A DNA stretch of 30,225 nucleotides. Origin: Methanomassiliicoccaceae archaeon UBA472. Lineage in GTDB: Archaea; Thermoplasmatota; Thermoplasmata; Methanomassiliicoccales; UBA472. The stretch is from NCBI GenBank assembly GCA_002497075.1, contig DAML01000036.1:17261-47485 (forward strand), given 5' to 3'. The position numbers were made by a program, and so were the translations under genes. Below, piece after piece: positions 22,977-30,225 of this stretch; within the stretch, counting starts at the first letter, position 1, and the number at the start of each line of letters is the position of its first letter. A model generated the notes under the pieces. It had not been told where the DNA came from. It did no database searches and saw nothing but the letters and a program-made list of their open reading frames with translations.

Positions 22977-24353
22977 ATGAGCGATGATACTTTACTTGAG
23001 ATCGAGGACCTTTACATCAACTTCTACACAAAAGCGGGTGTGGTAAAGGCCATAGATGGAGTTAACCTGACGATCAAGAAAGGTGAGACCTTCGGGTTGG
23101 TCGGGGAGAGCGGCTGCGGAAAGAGCGTAACCGCCAATTCGATAATGGGCCTGGTCCAATCCCCACCTGGAAAGATCGAGAAAGGAATGATCCGCTTTGA
23201 TACTCCCAAGGAGATAAAGGCTAGGGCCGATCAGAAAAAGTTCGGAAGGAAGAACCCCAACGCCGAGGTATATCGCCAGGACCGCATAGACATCCTCAAA
23301 TTGAACAAGAAGGACATTCGTCTCATTCGCGGAAGGACCATCTCCATGATCTTCCAGGAACCGATGAGCGCCCTAAACCCGGTTTTCACAGCCGGTGACC
23401 AGATATCAGAGATCATCCTACTTCACGAGAAGAAAGAGCTGGCCGAGGCGGTCCTGAAAAAGCTCGAGGAGAGCCGGAAACCCAGGAAGAAATATAAGAG
23501 GGCCACCAAGAAGGTTGGTCAGAGAGGCGAATCCAGATGCAGCAACTGCAACGGCATAGTCCTGGAGGACCAGGAGATATGCCCGCAGTGTGATTCCAGC
23601 TTCGTCAGGAACCCGAACGGGAACAAGATGGTGTTCGGGTACGGCTTCTACAAGAGCATCTACACCAAGATGGCCACCAACCCTTCCGATAGAACCTTGG
23701 CGCTGATGGCCAAGATACCCCTGGTCCGACAGTATCGCCGACCTATGATGAAAGAGGCCAACGAGAAGGCGCTGCGCATGCTCCGCCTGGTCAGGATTCC
23801 AGATCCTAAGAACGTCATGAAGTCCTTCCCCCATGAATTGAGCGGAGGGATGCAACAGAGGGTGATGATCGCCATCGCGCTTTCCTGTCGTCCACAACTA
23901 CTGATCGCAGACGAGCCAACTACCGCTCTGGATGTGACTATCCAGGCCCAGATCCTGAAGCTCATCCAGGAGCTCCAGGAGGAGATGGGGACCTCCGTCC
24001 TCATGATCACCCACAACCTGGGTATCGTGGCCGAGGTCTGCGACCGTGTCGGCGTTATGTACGCCGGATGCTTGGTGGAGAGGGCTGACACTCAGAGCGT
24101 GTTCAAGGAACCACTTCATCCCTATACCCAGGGACTTATGAACTCCATTCCCAAGGTCGACCTGGAACTTACAAGGCTGGAGACCATCGAGGGCAGCGTT
24201 CCCAATCTCATCAAACCGCCGAGCGGATGCCGTTTCCACACCAGGTGCCCCTACGCCATGGAGCATTGCAAGGTAGAGAAGCCGCTGCTCGTGGAAATCA
24301 TACCGGGTCACAGCGTGGCCTGCCATCTCTACGGAGGTGTTGACAATGGATGA
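22977..24353 (+). CDS. Peptide ABC importer ATPase with inserted zinc ribbon (DppD/OppD-like)
   Basis: 458 residues, some 120 more than usual for DppD. Walker A GESGCGKS is at 43-50, Q-loop FQEPMSALNP around Q127, signature LSGGMQQR around 288-295, Walker B LLIADEPTT around 308-316, H-loop MITHN after it. Between the Q-loop and the signature there is an insertion (about 150-265) with a four-cysteine zinc ribbon (C188, C191, C202, C205: CSNCNG...CPQC) flanked by Lys/Arg-rich stretches. The C-terminal oligopeptide-binding extension has the normal cysteines (CRFHTRCPYAMEHC ... VACHLY), which in relatives hold an Fe-S cluster or zinc. Hydrolyses ATP to drive import, paired with the next gene, whose start it overlaps by eight bases. 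Confidence 0.94.
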   Translation: MSDDTLLEIEDLYINFYTKAGVVKAIDGVNLTIKKGETFGLVGESGCGKSVTANSIMGLVQSPPGKIEKGMIRFDTPKEIKARADQKKFGRKNPNAEVYRQDRIDILKLNKKDIRLIRGRTISMIFQEPMSALNPVFTAGDQISEIILLHEKKELAEAVLKKLEESRKPRKKYKRATKKVGQRGESRCSNCNGIVLEDQEICPQCDSSFVRNPNGNKMVFGYGFYKSIYTKMATNPSDRTLALMAKIPLVRQYRRPMMKEANEKALRMLRLVRIPDPKNVMKSFPHELSGGMQQRVMIAIALSCRPQLLIADEPTTALDVTIQAQILKLIQELQEEMGTSVLMITHNLGIVAEVCDRVGVMYAGCLVERADTQSVFKEPLHPYTQGLMNSIPKVDLELTRLETIEGSVPNLIKPPSGCRFHTRCPYAMEHCKVEKPLLVEIIPGHSVACHLYGGVDNG

Positions 24354-25443
24354 TATCCTGATAGAGACCAGGGGCATGAAGAAGCACTTCCCCATACGAG
24401 GGGGGCTCATCAAAAAGAATTTGGGTAGCGTCAAGGCAGTGGACGGCATTGACCTAGTGATTCGAAAAGGAGAGACCCTGGGTCTGGTAGGGGAGAGCGG
24501 TTGCGGCAAGACCACCGCTGGAAGATGCATGCTCATGCTAACCAAGCCGACCAGCGGTCATGTCTATTACAACATGCCGGCTGATGTCCGTCTGAGGCTG
24601 ATTGAGCTTGAGAAGAATGCTGAGATACAGGCGGCTGAAACAAATAAGAAGAAACGCCATGTTAAAAAGTCCCAGGTAAGCAAGGATTATCAGGAGATAA
24701 TCAACCAGTACGCCTTGGATGCTAAGGATAAGGAGGAACTTCGTCGCCTCCGCCGGGACATGCAGGTGGTTTTCCAGGACCCCTATTCCTCCCTGAACCC
24801 GCGCATGCTCATCAAGGACATTCTGAGCGAACCGCTGATGGTCCATGGTCTTGCTAACAACGAACAGGCCTTGAACAGGGTCTCGATGATGATCGAGAAG
24901 GTCGGGCTGAGCCAGGATCATCTCTATCGGTACCCGCACGAGTTCAGCGGCGGGCAAAGGCAGCGCATAGGCGTCGCGCGAGCGCTAATGCTCAACCCGG
25001 ACATGATCGTGCTCGACGAACCCACGTCCGCCTTGGACGTTTCCGTTCAGGCTCAGATTTTGAACCTTCTGAACGACCTGCAGGCCGATTTCAAGCTCAC
25101 CTACACCTTCATCTCGCACGACCTGAGCACCATACAGTACATGTGCGATCGTGTCTGCGTGATGTATCTAGGGAAGGTCGTAGAAGAGGCCGACAAGAAA
25201 GACCTCTTCAACCACCCCATGCACCCTTACACCGAGGCGTTGCTGAGTTCGATCCCCGTTCCGGACCCGGACAAGAGAAAGCAGCGGATACTGCTATCCG
25301 GTGACGTCCCTTCGCCGGCCAACCCGCCGAAGGGCTGCCGGTTCCACACCCGTTGCCGCTACCGCGAAGCGATCTGCGAATCGGTGGAGCCAAAGCTGGA
25401 GGACAAGGGCCACGGCCACTTGGTGGCCTGCCACTTCCGCTGA
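24346..25443 (+). CDS. Peptide ABC importer ATPase (DppF/OppF-like)
   Basis: 365 residues from ATG at 24346, eight bases after GGAGG; overlaps the preceding gene. Walker A GESGCGKTT, Q-loop VFQDPYSSLNPRM, signature FSGGQRQRIGVARAL, Walker B MIVLDEPTSALDVS, H-loop FISHDLS, and the C-terminal extension with CRFHTRCRYREAIC and ACHFR. Between Walker A and the Q-loop sits an additional charged, probably coiled stretch of some 60-70 residues (about 80-145: IELEKNAEIQAAETNKKKRH and following), longer than in bacterial DppF. Second ATPase of the importer and last clear transporter gene of the operon. Confidence 0.95.
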   Translation: MDDILIETRGMKKHFPIRGGLIKKNLGSVKAVDGIDLVIRKGETLGLVGESGCGKTTAGRCMLMLTKPTSGHVYYNMPADVRLRLIELEKNAEIQAAETNKKKRHVKKSQVSKDYQEIINQYALDAKDKEELRRLRRDMQVVFQDPYSSLNPRMLIKDILSEPLMVHGLANNEQALNRVSMMIEKVGLSQDHLYRYPHEFSGGQRQRIGVARALMLNPDMIVLDEPTSALDVSVQAQILNLLNDLQADFKLTYTFISHDLSTIQYMCDRVCVMYLGKVVEEADKKDLFNHPMHPYTEALLSSIPVPDPDKRKQRILLSGDVPSPANPPKGCRFHTRCRYREAICESVEPKLEDKGHGHLVACHFR

Positions 25444-25450
25444 GAATAAC

Positions 25451-25786
25451 ATGGCCAAAAAGCGCCGATTGGAAGTCCCGTCCCCTAGCGACGAGGTGCA
25501 GGAAGAAGAGGAAGTGTCGGACGCCCGCAGCGATCGCGATATTGCTATAGAGGGCACCTGGAAGGAATGGTTCCAAAAGGTGTTCCTAAAGTACTGCTAC
25601 GCGGTCGGAATGCTGTTCCTGGCCTGCATCGTCCCCCTGGAGTTCCTGCGCCGATTGGACGGTGACCTGGCTTTAGGCGCGGCGTTCCTGACAGTGCTGC
25701 TCATCGTTCCCCTGGGCTTCTTCGGCTACCTGAAGCTGTGGGGCGACGGCGGAATGTGGGGGAAGGAAGCCTCTGAAGATTTGTGA
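25451..25786 (+). CDS. Small two-helix membrane protein after the importer
   Basis: 111 residues from ATG at 25451, seven bases after the dppF-like stop. A longer in-frame reading from 25301 would overlap the ATPase gene and is rejected. A charged N-terminal third (EVPSPSDEVQEEEEVSDARS) is followed by two hydrophobic helices (about 46-62 and 74-94) and a short Gly-rich acidic tail. Family not recognised. Its closeness suggests co-transcription with the transporter, but nothing in it points to transport. Confidence 0.65.
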   Translation: MAKKRRLEVPSPSDEVQEEEEVSDARSDRDIAIEGTWKEWFQKVFLKYCYAVGMLFLACIVPLEFLRRLDGDLALGAAFLTVLLIVPLGFFGYLKLWGDGGMWGKEASEDL

Positions 25787-25810
25787 GATGTGATAAGTTA
25801 ACTCAGTTAA

Positions 25811-25816
25811 TTTATA
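25811..25816 (+). promoter_or_regulatory. TATA box of the DUF6015-like gene
   Basis: TTTATA in the context GTTAATTTATACCCC, 43 bp before the TTG start; transcription start near 25840 would leave just the ribosome binding site as leader. Confidence 0.5.
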
Positions 25817-25853
25817 CCCCGACCTCGATTCCTCCCCAGGGGAGAAAGGAAAC

Positions 25854-26237
25854 TTGACGGTGGTAACCTTAGATGACATGGTGAAGGCCTTGGCCAATAC
25901 CATGGGCAAGAAAGGAATGTCCCATGAGGACCAGGAGAAGCTCGCCGAGTGGATCCTTTCCTTCTTCGGTTACACCGACGAGGTCATTGACAATAAACTA
26001 ACGTCCGAGGACCGCGATGTGTTCTACTGGTTGGAGGAGGAGGGTTTCCTGACCACCACCCAGGAAGAGGTCCATCTCAAAAAGGGGAAGCTGTGGCGCA
26101 TCCACTACTGGATCCTGAAGAAGGACCAGATCCTAAAGATAGCGCACCAGTGCGAGGACGAGGCCTGCGGGCCGGACGATCCGACCGCGGTCTACAACAA
26201 CATGGACGACGCGTTGTGGAATGAGCACGAGCGTTAG
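25854..26237 (+). CDS. DUF6015-like small helical protein
   Basis: 127 residues, TTG start preceded by GGGGAGAAAGGA. The pattern VTLDDMVKALANTMGKKGMS, LAEWILSFFGYTDEVIDNKL, EDRDVFYWLEEEGFL and WRIHYWILKKDQILKIA resembles an archaeal family I recall as DUF6015, composed of an N-terminal helical unit and a winged-helix-like second half. The function is unknown. The winged-helix appearance would allow a regulatory role, but no nucleic-acid-binding residues stand out. Own promoter, and followed by an independently promoted protease gene. Confidence 0.7.
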   Translation: MTVVTLDDMVKALANTMGKKGMSHEDQEKLAEWILSFFGYTDEVIDNKLTSEDRDVFYWLEEEGFLTTTQEEVHLKKGKLWRIHYWILKKDQILKIAHQCEDEACGPDDPTAVYNNMDDALWNEHER

Positions 26238-26239
26238 GT

Positions 26240-26248
26240 ATTTTATAC
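26240..26248 (+). promoter_or_regulatory. TATA box of the site-2 protease gene
   Basis: ATTTTATAC, centred about 28 bp before the ATG at 26272; no ribosome binding site is seen between them, which fits a leaderless mRNA. Confidence 0.55.
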
Positions 26249-26271
26249 ACCGCCACCTTTCCTGAATTCTG

Positions 26272-27885
26272 ATGTACGAAGACATACTTCTGGTCCTGCT
26301 GGCCATCGTCGGGTTCGTTTTCATCGTGCGATTGGCCGACCGCAAGGGATGGATCAAGAAGTATGGAATGAAGGCTTACGGCCCGTTCCTGATGTGGAGC
26401 ACCCAGAGGGGGAAGACCCTGATAGACCGTCTGGCGACCCCCAAGAAGTTCTGGCTGGGGTACGCGGCAGTGGCCAAGTGGATCTGCGCCGTTGTAATGT
26501 TCCTGATGATGGCCTTGCTGCTTTGGGAGGCCACCATAGTCGACCAGATACCGGCGGAGAACGCCCCCGGTCTGGAGATGGTGCTCGGCATTCCTGGCGT
26601 GAACCCGATCATCCCGTTGTGGTACGGAATACTGGGGTTGCTGGTGGCGATAGTCATACACGAGGTTGCCCACGGCATTCTTACCAGGGTAGGCAACATG
26701 GACATCCGTTCCATGGGCCTTTTGCTTCTAATCGTCCCCATGGGGGCCTTCGTGGAGCCGGACGAGGAGGCCTTGGTCAAAACTGACAAGCGCCGCCGCA
26801 TGAACGTCTACGCGGTCGGACCGGCCACCAATATCATCATAGGACTGGTGTGCGCCCTCATCTTCTCCTCGGCCATGATGGGCTCCGTAGAACCAGTTCA
26901 GGAGAATCCGATAATCGTCAGCGTGGTAGATGACGGGCCGGCGGATATGGCCGGCCTTCGATTCGGAGCGCAGATAATGGAGATGGAAGGGATTTCGATC
27001 ACCACGTACGACGACTTCTATTCCTTCTCGGGACCGGACCCAGGAGAGAACGTCACCGTTTCCTATTATTACGAAGGCGAGCTGCGGACCGCCGAGGTAA
27101 CAGCAGGCGTCCTGCTCACATCAGTATCACCCGGTTATCCGGCGGACGACGCCGGTCTTGAACCGGGCATGATCATTTTCTCTTTGAACGACACGGTCAT
27201 CAGGAACGATGGCGACCTGAAGACCGTTCTGAGCTCCACGGTGGGCGGGCAGACCGTGAACGTCACAGCGCTAGTGTACGATAGTGACCTTGGATACTAT
27301 GTCCCGGTGACTTCGGTCACCAGCGTCACCCTGATGAGCAGGCTGGCCTACTATCAGGAGGTCAGCCCCGGTACTGTGGACGACGATTTCGTTGATTATG
27401 GGTTCATGGGCATCAACTCCGCCTACATGGGGACTGGAGTTAATGACCCCGATATCATACTGGAACGCCTGGCCACGCCTTACGCTGGCGCTGACGACCT
27501 GAACTCGTACGTGACCTCCTCGCTGAGGTACATCGCCCTTCCGTTCTATGGTCTGGCGCCGCTTACGAGCACTATAACCGATCTCTATGAGCCGCAGGGC
27601 GCCTGGGGCGCACTCCCGGACGGTGTGTTCTGGGTTTTGGTCAACTGCGCCTACTGGATATTCTGGATAAATCTCATGGTCGGAATGACCAACGTACTCC
27701 CGGCAGTGCCCCTGGACGGAGGATACCTGTTCCGTGACGGGCTGGACGCTATTGTTAGACGGGTGAAGAAGAACGCCAGCGACGAGGTTCGCCTCAAGTA
27801 TGTCGGCAAGATCACCTACGCTCTGGCCATATTCGTGCTCTTCCTGATAATGTGGCAGCTTATCGGACCACGCCTGTTGGGATGA
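26272..27885 (+). CDS. Site-2 protease family (M50) zinc metalloprotease with two PDZ-like domains
   Basis: 537 residues, an intramembrane protease. The zinc motif HEVAH is at residues 130-134 within a membrane helix and the second metal ligand motif PLDGG (D482) in a late helix, as in M50 peptidases. Between them lie two PDZ-like units (about 205-285, VVDDGPADMAGLRFGAQIM; about 283-345, VSPGYPADDAGLEPGMIIF) and a further extracytoplasmic region of about 100 residues with no named match. Helices also occur at 4-22, 60-85, 115-165 and 185-205. Such proteases release regulators or clear membrane protein fragments; no obvious substrate (anti-sigma-like protein) is adjacent. Leaderless start likely. 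Its stop shares TGATCA with the stop of the convergent gene. Confidence 0.94.
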   Translation: MYEDILLVLLAIVGFVFIVRLADRKGWIKKYGMKAYGPFLMWSTQRGKTLIDRLATPKKFWLGYAAVAKWICAVVMFLMMALLLWEATIVDQIPAENAPGLEMVLGIPGVNPIIPLWYGILGLLVAIVIHEVAHGILTRVGNMDIRSMGLLLLIVPMGAFVEPDEEALVKTDKRRRMNVYAVGPATNIIIGLVCALIFSSAMMGSVEPVQENPIIVSVVDDGPADMAGLRFGAQIMEMEGISITTYDDFYSFSGPDPGENVTVSYYYEGELRTAEVTAGVLLTSVSPGYPADDAGLEPGMIIFSLNDTVIRNDGDLKTVLSSTVGGQTVNVTALVYDSDLGYYVPVTSVTSVTLMSRLAYYQEVSPGTVDDDFVDYGFMGINSAYMGTGVNDPDIILERLATPYAGADDLNSYVTSSLRYIALPFYGLAPLTSTITDLYEPQGAWGALPDGVFWVLVNCAYWIFWINLMVGMTNVLPAVPLDGGYLFRDGLDAIVRRVKKNASDEVRLKYVGKITYALAIFVLFLIMWQLIGPRLLG

Positions 27886-28164
27886 TCATTCCCTGCAGAC
27901 GAAGGTGATGCTCGGGGCGTTATCAACGGAATGATTGCACTCCGGGCACAGCTCATAGTCGAGGGAACACAGGCTGCGGTACGGATCGTAGATCCTGCCG
28001 CATGCACGGCATTTCAAAAACACTGAAAATATCGGTTTGAAATCCCGGCAATCGGTCACCCGGCTGTCGATCAATGATGTGCAGTTCTGCACGGAACAGT
28101 TATCGCACAAGCTGCTCCGGTGGATGTTGATGAACCTGTGCTCGGTGACCTGAATACGGACCAT
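27886..28164 (-). CDS. Small cysteine-rich protein (probable zinc binding)
   Basis: 92 residues from ATG at 28164, chosen over the in-frame TTG at 28170. Cysteines come in clusters: CDNCSVQNC near residue 22, then C near 40 (VTDCRDFKPIF), CRACGRIYDPYRSLCSLDYELCPECNH in the second half (seen as CRACGRIY and CPECNH), and one near the C-terminus. The pairs would form one or two zinc knuckles or ribbons. Family not recognised; the first half resembles small CxxC...C proteins seen in methanogens. Converges on the site-2 protease gene with no bases between stops, and lies downstream of nrdD on the same strand but after a terminator. Confidence 0.72.
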   Translation of the reverse strand: MVRIQVTEHRFINIHRSSLCDNCSVQNCTSLIDSRVTDCRDFKPIFSVFLKCRACGRIYDPYRSLCSLDYELCPECNHSVDNAPSITFVCRE

Positions 28165-28225
28165 CGGCAATACCGTCCTTTACGTTTCGATGTGCGCCGT
28201 ACAAATACATTTGGAAAGTGGATTC

Positions 28226-28256
28226 AAAAAAAGGGAAAGGTGAGGGCCGAACCCTC
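28226..28256 (-). terminator. Stem-loop and T7 terminator of nrdD
   Basis: On the minus strand GAGGG and CCCTC (28252-28256 and 28242-28246) form a 5-bp stem with a TTCGG loop, followed by pyrimidine-rich bases and seven T (28226-28232). It starts eight bases after the nrdD stop. Confidence 0.65.
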
Positions 28257-28263
28257 GTTAGGT

Positions 28264-30225
28264 TCAGGAGATGCTGTTCTTGGTCCTCTCCTTCAGCTCG
28301 CCCAGCTTGCCCTTGTTCCACCCAGAGGTCTTGGAGAAGAACCCGGTGACACGGGTGATCCCCTCCACGTTCGGGGAGTGGCAGTAGGAGCAGGTGTCGC
28401 TCAGGCCACGGGCGGTCTTCCCGCAGCTTAGACAGGAGGTGAACTCCGGGCTGAAAGCGATCTGCGAGTTCTGGGTGTGCTGGAAGGTCTTGGTCACGAA
28501 GGCCGCCAGGTTCTCCGCCGGGGGCTTGTGCTCCCCAAGCCACACATGGGATAGCGCGCCAGCCTCCACCAGGGGGTGGAACAGTCCCTCCGCCTTCACC
28601 CTCTCTATGGCGCTGATCTGAGCGCCTACGTTCAGGTAGGTGGAGTTGGTGTAGTAGATCTCACCGGAGCTCTTGTTGCCGCGCATGACCGTGGGAGCCT
28701 GCAGTGGATAGTACTTCATGTCCAGCTTGGCGAAGCGGTAGGCGGTGCTTTCGGCCGGGGTCTGCTCCAGGGGCATCTTCAGGTTGTACTTCTTGCCTAT
28801 CTCTTCAGAGTGCTTCTTCATTACCGAGATGACCTTGAGGCCGAACTTGGTGGCCTCCTTGCTCTCGTGCATCTGCTGGCCGGTGTGGTACTGCACCAGT
28901 TCGTTAAGGCCGACCATTCCGATCAGGAACGATGCCTTGTTGAAACGGTAGTACGGCTCCCCATCCAAGTTCATGGTCAGGAGGGCGAGCGGACCGTACT
29001 TGCCCATTCCCAGCAGCTTTCCGATGAACTCCTTCTTCTGCAGGTGGGCCTGGGCGACCATCTCGATCTTATCCTCCAGCATGCGGAACAGCTTCTCGTC
29101 GTCCTGGTGCGCCTCGTAGGCGATGCGCGGGAGGTTGATAGTGACGTTCTGCATTGCCGAGTACCTCATCTTCCACGGCGTTTTAGCGTCGTTGAGGTCG
29201 CTCTCATCCAGCTTGAAGGTCAGGCGGCAGCACTCGGAGATCTTGGCGGTTCCGCCGCGGTCGAACACGAAGTAGGTGTTGCCCTTCTCGGTGGCGGTCT
29301 GGCAGATCTTGTTTAGGAACTCCTGGTGACCGTCGGTCTTGAAGAACTTCTCGGTCATGTGCACGTTCGGCTTGGGGAAGAAGAACGGGCGGCCCATGGC
29401 GTCTCCCTCGAGGTATACGTCGAAAAGGGCGTTCACGAACCTCTGGCTTTCCTCGGCGTAATCCCCGTAGACCTTACCGGTGAACTGTCCGTTCGGGCCG
29501 ATGGCGTCCACGTTCTGGAAGTGGTCAGGCACCTCCCAGTACAGGTTCAGGTCGCTGAATATGGACTGGCCGCCACGGGCCACCGCCTGTTGGGCGAACT
29601 CGAAGATCAGTATCTGGGCCAGCTGCTTCATGCGGGCGTCGTCCACATTGGTCAGGTATGGCGCGAGGAAGAGGTTGAAAGCGTCCCACCCGATGGCCCC
29701 GGCGAAGTTACCCTGAAGCGCAGCAGAGAACTTGACCACCTGTTCGATGAGCACCTCGGGGTGCTTGGCGGGCTTGGCGATGGATATGGCGTTGGGAAGG
29801 TTGAGACCGAACTTCTTCACGTACTCTATGGACTGACCGCTGCAATAGGGACGGTCGACCATGCCCAGGTCGTGAAGGTGTATGTCGCCGCGCATGTGGG
29901 CGTCGGCCAGGTCCTGACTGAACACCTCGAGCAGGGCGAACTCCTTCTTGATCTGCTCGGCCAAGGTGAGGTTGGTGGCTTCCGGCCCGTGGGGAACGTT
30001 GGCGTTCTCCTTGTTCGGACTCATGATTATCTGCCGGGCGTCATAGAGCGGAACTCCCAGGCGGGTGTGCTGGCGGCGGATCTTGGCCAGGCCGTACTCG
30101 ACGAGCTTGGCGTTGGTCAGTTCACGTATGAGCGGGGCGGTGATAACATCAAGCTGCAGCTCCCCTATCATCTTCTCGACCTCGCGGGCCACTATGGCCG
30201 CGGCGTCCTCGCTGATATCGGTCTC
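28264..30225 (-). CDS. nrdD: Anaerobic ribonucleoside-triphosphate reductase, N-terminus beyond the window
   Basis: 654 residues in frame up to the right edge without a true start; the first residues seen (TDISEDAAAIVAREVEKMIG) are the linker between the ATP-cone and the catalytic domain, so the ATP-cone lies outside. Catalytic features: HMRGDIHLHDLGMVDRPYCSGQ in family order, AIGWDAFNLFLAPYL, ARGGQSIFSDLNLYWEVP, SECCRLTF, and QNVTINLPRIAYEA. The C-terminus has the zinc site (CLSCG ... CSYC) and the glycyl-radical region RVTGFFSK followed by GWNKGKLGELKERT. It reduces ribonucleotides under anoxia using a glycyl radical installed by NrdG, which is not in the window. Confidence 0.96.
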   Translation of the reverse strand, partial: ETDISEDAAAIVAREVEKMIGELQLDVITAPLIRELTNAKLVEYGLAKIRRQHTRLGVPLYDARQIIMSPNKENANVPHGPEATNLTLAEQIKKEFALLEVFSQDLADAHMRGDIHLHDLGMVDRPYCSGQSIEYVKKFGLNLPNAISIAKPAKHPEVLIEQVVKFSAALQGNFAGAIGWDAFNLFLAPYLTNVDDARMKQLAQILIFEFAQQAVARGGQSIFSDLNLYWEVPDHFQNVDAIGPNGQFTGKVYGDYAEESQRFVNALFDVYLEGDAMGRPFFFPKPNVHMTEKFFKTDGHQEFLNKICQTATEKGNTYFVFDRGGTAKISECCRLTFKLDESDLNDAKTPWKMRYSAMQNVTINLPRIAYEAHQDDEKLFRMLEDKIEMVAQAHLQKKEFIGKLLGMGKYGPLALLTMNLDGEPYYRFNKASFLIGMVGLNELVQYHTGQQMHESKEATKFGLKVISVMKKHSEEIGKKYNLKMPLEQTPAESTAYRFAKLDMKYYPLQAPTVMRGNKSSGEIYYTNSTYLNVGAQISAIERVKAEGLFHPLVEAGALSHVWLGEHKPPAENLAAFVTKTFQHTQNSQIAFSPEFTSCLSCGKTARGLSDTCSYCHSPNVEGITRVTGFFSKTSGWNKGKLGELKERTKNSIS

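Overview
The window looks archaeal and most like a Thermoplasmatota genome, possibly a relative of the Methanomassiliicoccales. Reasons are the eukaryote-like ribosomal proteins S19e, L31e and L39e, PDCD5 and aIF6, an archaeal-type leucyl-tRNA synthetase, an MptE-type pterin enzyme, TATA-box promoters, and starts preceded by GGAGG/GGTGAT-type ribosome binding sites, several of them GTG or TTG. Coding DNA is GC-rich and intergenic DNA AT-rich. No genus can be named from the sequence alone. No rRNA, tRNA, CRISPR array or insertion sequence was seen, and no gap between genes exceeds about 300 bp.

Layout. 1-250 (minus) is the start of a DUF255 thioredoxin-fold protein. 386-1597 is an MFS transporter. 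1787-3433 (minus) is a stand-alone glutamate-synthase FMN-domain protein. 3623-9293 is a tiny membrane protein followed by a seven-gene operon: coiled-coil protein, SPFH protein with three zinc ribbons, three related zinc-ribbon proteins, LemA and a TPM-domain protein. It resembles the Bacillus ydjFGHI membrane-stress (Psp-like) module. 9383-12805 holds leuS convergent with ubiX. 13052-14917 is the conserved translation cluster S19e-PDCD5-L39e-L31e-aIF6. On the minus strand, 16752-14918 encodes a membrane protein with a zinc ribbon at each end and a metallo-beta-lactamase-fold hydrolase. 16889-18695 is a DUF373 membrane protein coupled to mptE. 18975-25443 is a complete peptide-type ABC importer (SBP, two permeases, two ATPases). 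25451-27885 holds a small membrane protein, a DUF6015-like protein and a site-2 protease. 28164-27886 (minus) is a small cysteine-rich protein, and 30225-28264 (minus) is anaerobic ribonucleotide reductase, cut by the window edge.

The most striking object is the ABC substrate-binding protein at 18975-20855. Its family-5 domain is in the wrong order. The segment that normally forms the C-terminal third comes first, directly after the membrane anchor; a Pro/Ala/Gly-rich linker follows; then comes the normal N-terminal two thirds. This is a natural circular permutation. Its upstream region carries an inverted repeat and two sets of direct repeats, and a run of eight T separates it from the rest of the operon. 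The first ATPase of the same importer carries an inserted four-cysteine zinc ribbon. Taken together, the window suggests an anaerobic (NrdD), peptide-importing archaeon with an elaborate set of envelope-surveillance genes (SPFH/LemA/TPM operon, site-2 protease).
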